NCBI GenBank assembly: GCA_036346275.1
Contig: CM070717.1
Location: 12,335,178 to 12,399,177, forward strand
Length of the DNA: 64,000 nt
Reading direction: 5' to 3'
Source: Otatea glauca
Taxonomy: Eukaryota > Streptophyta > Magnoliopsida > Poales > Poaceae
A program made the translations under genes and the position numbers. Shown here piece by piece: positions 33,268 through 42,956 of this stretch. The notes below the pieces were generated by a model. The model was not told the DNA's origin. It searched no databases and worked only from the letters and a program-made list of their open reading frames with translations. Each line of letters opens with the position of its first letter. Position 1 is the first letter of the stretch.

Positions 33268-34680
33268 GGGTAAGTGCTGCACCATCTCTGATAAGTTTGT
33301 AAACTTATATTCTCATCTTACATGGTGATCCATTGATCTATTATGTTTTTGCATGGTTGGTTGGTGGAAAGATTAAGTAATGGTGCTGTTGTCGTGTATT
33401 TCCAGCATTTTTCCATATCGATTGAGGCATTTTGGAATGACAAAAATTGCAAGAATTCATATTGATCTTGCTGTATTTCTGATATATGATTTGCTACATG
33501 TGTTGCTGCAGTTGGTTATTCTTATCTAAATTACCCACCTCTTCTGTTGTGTAAATTTTAATCAGCTAGGTTGTGTACAATTATGGCTATCTTCTTAATG
33601 TTATATTCCAAAATGTTTGTGGGCATTCCAGGTACTACAGATATATTTGCATATCTCTAGGAATTGTCTAGAGTTCCAGGCCATTCTGTTCTACAAGAAA
33701 AATGGGAGGATAGACTAGGATAGAGGGTATTATTTATTTATAATCACTTGGCATGACTAAAGCACCGGATATACCTAAGTTGAAGAGGGTAGAAAGGACT
33801 GAATGAGAAAAATAGGTGGGAAACAAACAAGAAGAACATATATAGTTATAGAGAGGTGCTTCTATGCATTTCTTTTTTATAGTTGCCCAAATATTAAATC
33901 ATTAATAAAGAGTAAACATGTATTATACCAATCAGATCATGTAATGAAATAAAAATGTATGGAACATGAACCTGTCCCCACATATTTTATTTGGATGTGC
34001 ATGAAAATATATTTTGGAATTTATAGCACTGACGGAACCTAAATTTAGTATTAGGTTATTGGACCATATTTATCACCAGTCCCTACTTATTATTGCTTTT
34101 CTTTTAGAATTCACAAGGTTAGGTCTGAACATCAGGAAATAGAATTTGTAAGTCTGAACTGTATTTGTATTGTCATACAGTTTATTCTTAGAGACATCAA
34201 TTTATTGTTTTTGTTATTTAAAGTTTGCATTACCATTAGCATCAGAGGTTGTAGTTGGATCAGCATCTTCTATATAAAAAAATAGCAGGCTAGGCTTTCT
34301 CTGAGTTTTCTCACAAGATATGTACTATCACTAATTAGATGGGCTTCTATTTTTGTTGCATGAATAGTTTAGTGAATCCTATATTACTTTAAGCAATGCA
34401 TAGTTTAGTAATATCTTTGACTATATCTTATACTCTTGTGGTTTGTGACTACTTTTCATGTGGTTTGTAATATATATATAAGAACATTGAAATTCTCATT
34501 GCCACTACTTTGAACTTCGAACATCCCTAGTAGTAAATTCCTTGTGAATTCATTTTATGCAAAACATTGAAATTCTCATTGCCACTACTTTGATCAGTCC
34601 ATTATTATGATATGTGAGAACATCATTTTGTTTTTGATCTAAATTAATTGACAAGATTGAAATATGATTTTGGTAAAAAT
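33268..34680 (+). other. Intron-like interval in CACTA-B
   Basis: About 1.4 kb of T-rich, AT-rich sequence with no conserved ORF, bounded by a GTAAGT donor on the left and the captured exons on the right. A 32-bp direct repeat occurs at about 34484-34515 and 34564-34595. Nothing else is recognised. Confidence 0.4.
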
Positions 34681-34682
34681 AG

Positions 34683-35139
34683 ACAACATGGAAAAACTGT
34701 TAGAAGCTAAACAAAAACTTGAGGTGGAGATTGAAAATTGAAGGGCAAGTCTAAGTTAACAGAAAAGATTTATGAGATGAAACAAGAACTGAAAGACATA
34801 GATAGAAAATTACAAGATATTGAATCCCTTAACACGGCACTCATCAATAAGGACCGCAGGGCTAATGCATAGCTTGAAGAAGCCAAAGCTGACCTTATAG
34901 AGGTAATATAAAGATTTCTAGTATTTAATTCGACGTGGTTACTAATAATATACCAAGACACCCTTTTCACAATAACATGATCACTTTTGTAGGGATTAAG
35001 ATATATGACTAGAGATCAATCGATTATTGATGTAAAACAAATCGTCACTGTACTGGAGTTGTGGAACTTTAGAGAGAACCAAAAAGACTCTGTTGAGGAA
35101 GCTTTGGCATATATGATGGCAGGCATGAAAAAACCCTAA
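34683..35139 (+). pseudogene. Fragment resembling a FACTOR OF DNA METHYLATION/IDN2-like (XH/XS) protein
   Basis: Exon 1 (34689-34902) reads MEKLLEAKQKLEVEIEN and, after a one-base deletion near 34739, KGKSKLTEKIYEMKQEL and IESLNTALINKDRRANA, then TAG, then LEEAKADLIE before a GTAATA donor. Exon 2 (34994-35139) reads GLRYMTRDQSIIDVKQ, then ELWNFRENQKDSVEEA, ending in TAA. The heptad-like coiled coil followed by SLN-(T/Q)-AL-x-x-K-(D/E)-R and a terminal ELWNF...A/T block resembles plant FDM/IDN2 proteins of RNA-directed DNA methylation, but most of the XH domain is missing. Identification is from motif memory. The frameshift and stop indicate a non-functional capture. Confidence 0.5.
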
Positions 35140-35655
35140 GGTCTTCTTGTCTTGAACTATGAAATAATGTTGTTTCTCAATGTATGCTTGTTGATATTTG
35201 TGGTATCATATTTTATTAATGTATTTTCACCTGAACTACGAAATATTTCGTTGTCATATTTGTTGTAAGGTCTTCTTGTCTTGAACTATGAAATAATATT
35301 TTTTCCCTACCTCTCTTGGCAGAACTTCCATGATTAATATCTGTTGTTCGAAATTTTCTTCTCTTTAGAAATTTCTGCAATGACATTTGCAAGACACAAC
35401 CAGTTATAGATTTTGCAATTGAATATCAAAACATCTTAGATGCATTGAGGCAACAGCTTATCTGATGAGGATGGTCATAAAATATGAACATTTGTAGCAC
35501 TTTCGTCACCTTTCTTATTCTAATGTTGATGGATTCTAAGGCAAAATCCAATTCCATCCACAGTTCATCCTGAAAGTTGTCATGCTCTGATTTATCTTCA
35601 ACTTTATCCTCATCCCCGAATGAGAATACCATATGGAACCTATTTTCACTCTAGT
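35140..35655. other. Tail of CACTA-B, nothing coding
   Basis: A direct repeat TAAGGTCTTCTTGTCTTGAA occurs at about 35137 and 35266, extending to about 33 bp. The rest is AT-rich without motif. The expected CACTA right terminus was looked for and not seen. Confidence 0.4.
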
Positions 35656-35659
35656 CTTT

Positions 35660-36862
35660 TATAGGAACAGGATCACTCTGGTCCTATTCTTGCACCTCCT
35701 CCCTGCCCTGGCGCCTCACCCCAAAAACCGAAGGAGCTCCTCCCTACCCTAGCGCCTCCACCCCTGGTCGAGCTACTAACAACTACAGCCACCTTCCCCT
35801 TCTTCCTCCTTCAGCTGCTCCCTGCTGCTCTTCCCCAGTCGAGCTCCTCCTCCCGTTGTTCCTCTTTGTGGGTAAGTGGAGGTAAGGATTTATTTTAGGT
35901 TTTGATGCTGTTCTTAGGGGGAGTTTTTCTTGTTTGGGTGCTCTAGGGTTCACAGATTTGGGGATTTTTGGGGAGGGAATGGTGGTTCTAGGGTTTGGGG
36001 AGAAGTTTTGAATTTTCGGGCTGTGCAATGGCTGTTTTTGGGGCTGCGATTTGAGGTCCTTAGAGCCATTTACTGAGCGGTTGGATGTAGAATATGTTGT
36101 AGATCGTGTTTTTAAGTTTAATTAGAGTCCAAGAACATAATTTTTGGTTTATCCATTTAGAAGATATGGTTATTCTCGTAACTGCTGTCCAGAACTTGCT
36201 GCTGTTGTCAGCAGTCTTGGTTTCATGCTATTTTGGGCAATCTAGAGCCATTGCTTGAGGGGTTGGCTGTAGAAGAAGTTGTAGATCATAGTCTTGTGAT
36301 TAATTAGAGCCCAAGAATACAACATTTGGTTCAACCATTTAGGAATTATGGTCATTTTTGTGTCTGCTGTTCAAAGTTTGAATGTCTGCTGTTCAGAGTT
36401 TGGTGCTGGCAGAAGCTTTAGACTTATGTTGTTTAGGGATATTTAGAGGCATTTCCCGAGGAGTATTCTGTAGAAGAAAGTGTAGATTGTCGTTGTAAGT
36501 TTAATTAGAGTCCAAGAACACGATTTTTGCTTCAGCCATTAGGAGATATGATCCTTTTTGTGCTTGCTGTCCAGAACTTATTCCTGCTAGCAGTAGCCAC
36601 GGTTTTGTGCTGTTTAGGGTCAGTTAGGGGCCGAATTAAATTATTCATATATCTAGAGAAAGTTAGGAAATTTCCTGTAGATCCAAAAATGTCTTCGTTT
36701 ACTGAATTTGAAGTTGCATGTTAGAAGTTATGCTAGATGGAAGGTAGCTGTCCTGTTTTGCAGCATGCTGAAATGTGGGGCTAGACTTGTTTTGCTAGAG
36801 GGAGTCTTGGGGCAAGTTGAGCAAGTAGAGATTAGTGATTAATCTTGGGTAGCCCACCTTCA
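35660..36862 (+). mobile_element. Gypsy LTR (plus sense), left half, interrupted by a gag-only element
   Basis: A C-rich leader (35690-35870) with donor-like GTAAGT sites is followed by a region with repeated phrases such as TTAATTAGAGTCCAAGAACA (several copies, 36110-36520). It breaks at CTTCA (36858-36862), which is duplicated at 40978-40982 around the inserted element, and continues there. It belongs with the LTRs at 14357 (minus) and 53141 (minus), which share the same leader layout. The start is not fixed because no TG/CA pair could be confirmed. Confidence 0.6.
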
Positions 36863-37612
36863 AAATGTGACCATGCCAGCCCAGCAAGACATATTTATAT
36901 CTCAAGCCAAGAGAAGGCCCCAACAACTTCTGAAGCTCCAAGACAAGTCCGAGATCATGTCTAATTCGTTCACGAGTCCAGTTCGGCCCCCAGGAGCAAT
37001 CCAACATAAAACGACCATATCCGGGTCATACGAAGTCCGATTGAGGCATTCTTGGAATCTACGAACAAGCCCACGACAAGAGCTTTCCAACGGTAGTGGT
37101 TTCACGTTCAAAATCCATTTGGATCGACAGGAATCATCAAAACTATATGATGAACAGAATCTGCAGGCTGTTGCGACACCTCCACTTGGGCCCAAAGGCC
37201 TTGTACGACCTAGGGTTACACGGCCATCCCCTTGGCCACCTCCCTTGCCTTCATCCTCATATATATTCAGTAGTCGTCGCTAGAATAGATGGGTTTTGTT
37301 TAGATTACAACTAGACAATCTATCAGTTTTTCGCTGTACATCGGTTTGTGGAACCTAACTCGTGTGCTTAATATTATTCGCAATTTCATATTGCGTCTTC
37401 TACGTTCTTGCTTGTGATCTCGATTTGCATGCATGGATAAGCCTTCTTGGCGAGGTCAACCGTGTTTGTGCGTGGTTGATAACCAACGGAGCCGTGGTGT
37501 AGCAATTGTAGGGTTCGAATCAGTTCTGATTAAAAGTCGGATCGTCAACGTCGAGTTCTCCACCAATCGATTAACTACTACCTGTCAGAAGATTGGGCCA
37601 CAGTCCCCATCA
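36863..37612 (+). repeat. 5' LTR of the gag-only element
   Basis: 750 bp, ending CCCCATCA directly before the PBS spacer AG. It holds GTCAACCGTGTTTGTGCGTG and ACTACTACCTGTC near its end, both repeated in the 3' LTR. Compared with the right copy it keeps about 180 bp around 37240-37430. Confidence 0.92.
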
Positions 37613-37614
37613 AG

Positions 37615-37626
37615 TGGTATCAGAGC
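37615..37626 (+). promoter_or_regulatory. Primer-binding site, tRNA-iMet type (gag-only element)
   Basis: TGGTATCAGAGC lies two bases after the LTR end at 37612, complementary to the 3' end of initiator tRNA-Met. Confidence 0.93.
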
Positions 37627-38855
37627 CTCGGTTGCCAAATAGGTAATTCTTGTATCCCCACTTTTTTTTTGCTATCGTCCTAGAGTTCAGAAAAATTGCA
37701 CCACAAAAAGTTCATCATCGATTTCTGTGTCCTACAACCCATTGTGCCTTTGCAATTTTCGTTTCAGTTTCGCTTTGTTGAATTTATGTCCATCATCGTT
37801 GTCTTGTTGCTGGTTTGAGGTCATGATCCTAGTTTCTAGTTGTCCTTTTTTGTTGTCCTAGTTCTTGTTTGCACCGTTAGTCATCCCATCACTGCCAACC
37901 CTAGAACCGAACTGAGTCCTACTCGGTTTGTCCTTGCCACCGCTCTGCTTCATATATCCCACTCTATAAGCCCTAAATAGGTCATGAGCCACCTTGTGTC
38001 AATTGTCCTGCACCACTGGCCACCCTTTTTTAGCCACGATCCTATTGCTATTTAAGCCCTAACCGGAAGGAAGAAGTGAAGTCGCAGGCAATTCTAGATT
38101 GCGTTGTGTTCAGTAAAACTGGCATAACTTTTCAATACAAACTCCGATTAGGGTGTAATTTTTTTTGTTTCGAAGAGGATGACGATATGCATCCGAAAAG
38201 TCTGCAGGTAAAAAGACCTGTGCAATTTATGACCTTCAAAATTGGCCTTTAAGACCGAGTTCCGGACCCTAGAAGTCTACTGTGCTATTTTTGCCGATTT
38301 TTTGATCATTTGTTTAACCATCTCTCTCATTCTAAAACGTGAGATTTTTGTTTTTCCTTTGAGTTAAAGAAGGAAAAGTGAAAAAGGGAAGTGTAAAAAA
38401 GAACAAGAGCCGCACTGAAAAAAACAAACAAACAAAAAATCAGAGAGAAGAAAAGAAGCATAAAGAGGGAAAAAGAAGCAAATAATCACAATTGCTTGCA
38501 TCTTTTGAGTCATATGTGCTTTGATATATCCCTTGCTAGGTTGAACTAGTTTTAGGAACACGTTTAGGCTAGCAACTATCACAAATACGTTGGACATTTA
38601 TTCAGCTTGCTAATCTGACATCGATATTGCTTATTCCTTGCTACTAAATATTGCCTTTCGAGCTTCACATACTTCTTATCAGTTCAGGTTCTCCTTTGCA
38701 ATCACCTCACTCACGCTCCAGTCACGGTATCATGAACCAGCCACCGGTTGTACCACCTGCTGCTTTGGTAAGAACATTTGTAAGGATGTGGTAAGACGTG
38801 TGAGAGTTTGTGATTCCATTGTCTAGTACCTAGTAGTTGATAGGGATAATACTTT

Positions 38856-40394
38856 GTGCTATCTTTTGTTTTTCTACTAGCAATTGTAGGGGTACAGGAG
38901 GACCAGGACGGTAACCAGTGTGTTCTTCATAACAAGCTCCGAGAGATACTGCAAGAGATGAATGAGACTATGAACAAGCAAATTCAAAACATGGAGAATG
39001 CACTTGACAGAAAAGATCATAAGCACCAACCCAACTTTAGTTCATCTCCTTCTGCTGGTAAAGGTAAGAATTTTCCAGTTCTTCCTTCTTATAGCGGATT
39101 TGGTGTTGATGCTTATATTGATTGGGAAATAGAGGTAAATAAAATCCTTTCGCAACGTAACCTCTGTGATAAACGAAAAATTAGAGTTGCCTCTAGTGCT
39201 TTAACTCGCTGTGCATCAATATTGTGGAATGATTTTTGTGCTTATAAGACAGTACCACAAACATGGAAAGATATGAAACGACTTATGATAGATGAATTTG
39301 TTCCTGCTTATCATTCTAAAATGTTACTTTATGAATTGCAATATTTACAACCATGCGATAAAACTGTCAAGGAATATTACGAGGAATTAGAAACTTTGTT
39401 GTTGTGTTGTGGTTTAGATGAATCTGAAGAAGCTAAGGAAATAAGATTCTTAAATGGACTTGACAAGAAAATTCAGAGTATTCTTGTTGATAGGGAATAC
39501 AATTCTCTCTCTAGTTTGTTTAATATTGCTTGTAAGGTTGAAACTCAAATTGAACATGAAAGACATCTTGCTAAAATTAATGTCTATAATTGCAAAAGTG
39601 AGCAATTTTCTTTGGAAGAATGGCATCTTGTCGAGTTTCCACTTGCTACTAACTTTTCATAGGACATTGAGAACAATAATGAGAAGGAAAACACGATAGA
39701 GAAGGAGGAACAGGAGATACTTGCTATCCCATGCATGCCTCAAGAATGTACAGATCATGATATGCCTAAATCGGCAGAGATAGAAAACAAAGGTAATGAC
39801 ATAGGTGCTACTTTCACAAGAGGAGATAATTCTGTTGATGTGCTAAATTTGGCCACAATTGGTGCTATGCTAGAATAGTAGTTAGTGGACACTCAAACTG
39901 AATCACCTTTGTCACAATATGATTGTCTTGCTGTCCCTGGTGATAAAGAAGAGTTGTGTGACAATGTCTCATTTATATCCATGTCTCAACTAGTGAATGG
40001 AAATGTCAGTTTTATTTTTGATCTAAACACGTGTGCTGAAAATAAACATGTTATTCACCTCAACAATAAAAAGGATGAGATTAAACAGTTGTCTTCCTTG
40101 AATACTTTAGGTTACATTGAATTTAATGTCATATGTGATCTCAATTGTTTAAAGGAGAAATTTTCTATGCCTGCTAATTTGTCATAGTTATCTAGTGTTA
40201 GTTTTCATGCTATTGGCAAACATAATGATAAAGGAAAGTACATGGTGCATCGAGTTTATATTTGTATCATTTTGAAATCTTATTTTAATGTGCCACACTA
40301 TCAACAACCAAAGAATATGTTGGTTTCTTTGCCGCCTCTTGTTATTAACCTTTTGCAGGACAATGAACTTGAGTCGAGGACGACTCAAAATTAA
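38856..40394 (+). pseudogene. Gag-like ORF of the non-autonomous gypsy element
   Basis: Frame open from 38856 to TAA 40392-40394 except for four TAG codons (39660, 39876, 39879, 40185). Residues 68-240 resemble the retrotransposon gag (capsid) domain: FPVLPSYSGFGVDAYIDWE, LTRCASILWNDF, WKDMKRLMIDEFVP, YELQYLQPCDKTVKEYYEEL, LNGLDKKIQSIL. No CCHC zinc knuckle is seen. The part after 39663 is acidic, then holds the block DTQTESPLSQYDCLAVPGDK (39885 on) of unknown function, and ends LQDNELESRTTQN, like the C-terminus of related autonomous gypsy pol proteins. So pol was removed from inside a gag-pol frame while both ends stayed. The real start could be downstream at MNETMNK. Confidence 0.82.
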
Positions 40395-40405
40395 GAAGGG
40401 GAGGA
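40393..40405 (+). promoter_or_regulatory. Polypurine tract of the gag-only element
   Basis: Thirteen purines, AAGAAGGGGAGGA, directly before the LTR start TGATG. The identical tract precedes the LTR at 58636, linking the two elements. Confidence 0.88.
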
Positions 40406-40977
40406 TGATGTGACCATGCCGGCCCAGCGAGCCATATTTCTACCTCAAGCCAAGACAAGGGCCCAACAACTTCTGAAGCTCCAATAACAGTCCGAGATAA
40501 AGTCCAATTTATTCAAGAGTCCAGTTCGGCCTCTAGGAGTAGTCCAACATAAAATGACCATATATGGGTTATATGAAGTCCTATTGAGGCATTCTTAGAC
40601 TCTACGGACAAGCCCACGATGAGAGCTTTCCAATGGAAGTGGTTTCATGTTAAAACTCCTTCTGGATCAACGAGAATCATCAAAATTATATGATGAACAG
40701 AATCTGCCGGGTGCTGTGACACCTCTACTTGGGCCCAAAGGCCTTGTACGATTGAAGGTTACACAGCCATCCCCTTGGTCGCCTCTCAATTCAAATACAG
40801 GGATAAGCCTTCTTGCCAAGGTCAACCGTGTTTGTGCGTGGTTGATAACCAATGGAGCCGTGGTGTAGCGATTGCAGGGTTGAATTAGTTCTGATTGGAA
40901 GCTGGATCATCAACGTCGAGTTCTCCACCAATTGATTAACTACTACCTGTCGGAAGATTGGGCCACCGTCCCCATCA
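40406..40977 (+). repeat. 3' LTR of the gag-only element
   Basis: 572 bp, TGATGTGACC to CCCCATCA. It aligns with 36863-37612 apart from an internal gap after about 40800. Confidence 0.92.
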
Positions 40978-40982
40978 CTTCA

Positions 40983-42019
40983 GTTCATTCCTTCCATTGT
41001 TTGGGTTTTTGGGTTGGTCGTAGGAGCGTGGTTGCATTGTTGCTGGCTTATGTGTTGATTATTTATGTTTGAATGCACACAATTGTTATTTCAGGTGGAG
41101 TAGCTTCCGGAGTGGCCTCAATGTCGCACCACTCTGCTCCTTGCGGTTAGAGACAAGTGTATCATGTAGAATGAATGCTAGAAGAATTGTTGGCTTGCTT
41201 TGCTTTGTGTTTTTAATTATGTTGATGATTATGAGTATGATTATGCTTAGGAGGGTGACTATGGTTAAGATGATAAAAACATTAAGCTTATGAATTTAAG
41301 ATTATGCAAATGCTTATGTTTATGTATGGTGATGAGAATGTTGGATGAGAATGAAATTTGTAATTTAATTCATTTCATTTGCATTTGTGCATTCATAACA
41401 GAAGAGGTGTCCTGAGTGGGCCTCTATGTCTCACACGTAGTGAGACATAAAAGTTCTACCTCGGTAAGCCCCTCTCACGGGCTGGATGGGAATGAGATGG
41501 TGCACACTGATGGGTGTGCACCCAGCAATACCGATATTAGCTATGAAATGGGCACTATGAGCATGCATGTTGTATTGCATGATTAAAGAGAAATCAATGT
41601 TAAGTTATGATGTTGTTCCAATTTGCAAGGGTCTTACCATGTTTTAATTGCTCTAATATCTTGTTTTAAGTTATTTGCTTTAGTATGATACACTTTGCTG
41701 AGTTTGTATGAACTCACGCTTGTTTTGTGATGTTTTTATTTTAGGTACCTCCAGAGCGGCATTTTGGGAGAGGGCTTAGCACTACTTCACTCACTTGATA
41801 TCACTTACCTTAGATCTTTGAGTAGTTAAAAAAGGCAATGTATTTTGTTTCGCTAGTGATCGTTTAACCCTATATGGAGTGTATGGTTGCCTAGTGGTTA
41901 TATTTTGTTAAGTGCATGTATCTTAAATCGTTCATGTGTTTATAGTTATGATGTGATTAGACTATGTGGTTATCGTTTTGTTTTGCTCCATTCTCTATTG
42001 TAGGTCAAATCTTCCTGTA
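40983..42019 (+). mobile_element. Gypsy LTR (plus sense), right half
   Basis: This continues the LTR broken at 36862. It carries a GGTGCACAC stem-loop (41499-41522), the hairpin GAGTT-TGTATG-AACTC (41700-41715), and TTTTATTTTAG-GTACCTCCAG (41744). The same three landmarks occur in the same order, reversed, in the LTR at 14357. It is cut at 42019 by the terminus of CACTA-C, so its end and any PBS lie elsewhere. Confidence 0.65.
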
Positions 42020-42039
42020 CACTACAAGAATCAGGGAAA

Positions 42040-42305
42040 AATTCGTGGGCCAAAAACCCACGAATTTAAGCCAAAACCCACGAATTTAATTTAAATTCGT
42101 GAGCAAACCGTCGAATTTAGTTCACGAATTTAACTCGACGAAATTAATTAATTAAATTCGTTTGTACCCACGAATTTAAGTTAAATTCGTGGGTTTCTGC
42201 CAAGCCCACGAATTTAATTGGGAATCTGAGTTAAATTCGTGGGTTTAATAAACCCACGAATTTAATCTGTTAAATTCGTGGGTTTATTAAACCCACGAAT
42301 TTATC
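42040..42305. repeat. Subterminal palindromic repeats of CACTA-C
   Basis: At least ten copies of CCACGAATTTAA or its reverse complement TTAAATTCGTGG occur, often as adjacent inverted pairs (for example around 42182-42300, where AAATTCGTGGGTTTATTAAA sits between arms). They lie just inside the CACTAC terminus, where TNP1 proteins of other elements bind. The unit differs completely from those of CACTA-A and CACTA-B. Confidence 0.88.
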
Positions 42306-42309
42306 AGTC

Positions 42310-42950
42310 ATTTTTACAAAAAATATATATATATATCCAAATGTATATATATTTATATATATATGTATCGCACTCAATACATATAACAACTAAAGAAGAA
42401 AATAAAAGGCAAAAAGAAAATTGAAACTAAAAATTGCTAAGCGAAGAATAAATAAGAAGGATCATCTATTTTGTTCAAATCTGATCAGAAACACTAACAC
42501 AAAAGACAAACTCCACAATGAAGTTCAAGCGAGCGAAGAATTAACAAGCGAGACACCAAACCTATTACCGATACTAAAATCATCAAACCAACCTTTTAAC
42601 TCTTCAAACCGGCTTAAAACTAAGTCTTGAAATGTACAAAATTTGGCATGACCTCTCTTGTAAATAGGACATCCACTCAGCAGACAAAAAAACATTTGCA
42701 GTTATAATATATATATCAATCTCTCAAACCAGAAGAAGACATTCTAGCAGATCCTTAGATAATCCAATCACACATCCAACGGCAATTTGTAAACTACGCA
42801 ATGACGTACAACACATTACAACCAGTGATAGATACAATCCACATTCCATTAAAATAAGTCCATCACAATAAGTCGATCACAACGTATCCATCACAACAAG
42901 TTATAAAGTACAACAGTTATACACCAATCGAGCTCACAATGGAATTCATG
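42310..42950. other. AT-rich 3' part of CACTA-C
   Basis: No conserved frame. The stretch 42500-42850 is repeated with about 90% resemblance by eye at 44165-44470. Confidence 0.6.
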
Positions 42951-42956
42951 CCTCGG

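Larger units (their letters stand above)
31776..35650 (+). mobile_element. CACTA-type transposon 'B' with captured gene fragment; right end not found
   Basis: Starts CACTACTATAGAAAGG. Subterminal repeats follow (31800-32046): (A)TCACAGACGGTT, CCATCAGTGA and CTATTATAGAAC in direct and inverted copies. After a solo LTR insertion come a TATA box (32950-32958), a C-rich exon (32960-33266) ending in a GTAAGT donor, a long intron-like stretch, and two exons resembling an FDM/IDN2-type protein. No transposase is present. I cannot find an inverted CACTACTATAG terminus before the gypsy LTR that starts near 35660, so the right end is truncated or degraded. The right coordinate is a rough limit. Confidence 0.6.
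36863..40977 (+). mobile_element. Complete non-autonomous gypsy element with gag but no pol (TR-GAG type)
   Basis: Two LTRs (36863-37612 and 40406-40977) are flanked by an exact 5-bp target duplication CTTCA (36858-36862 and 40978-40982). LTR ends are TGATG/CATCA, with the first two bases of the left LTR mutated. The PBS TGGTATCAGAGC is at 37615-37626 and the polypurine tract at 40393-40405. The internal region (2.8 kb) encodes a gag domain and a downstream extension in the same frame, with no protease, RT or integrase. This matches published terminal-repeat retrotransposons with GAG (TR-GAG). The LTRs are clearly diverged and the right one has an internal deletion of about 180 bp, so the insertion is old. 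Confidence 0.93.

Noticed and set aside
38732..38890. Short first exon (MNQPPVVPPAAL) spliced to the gag ORF
   Set aside because: A good GTAAGA donor follows it, but no AG acceptor before 38890 gives the gag reading frame.
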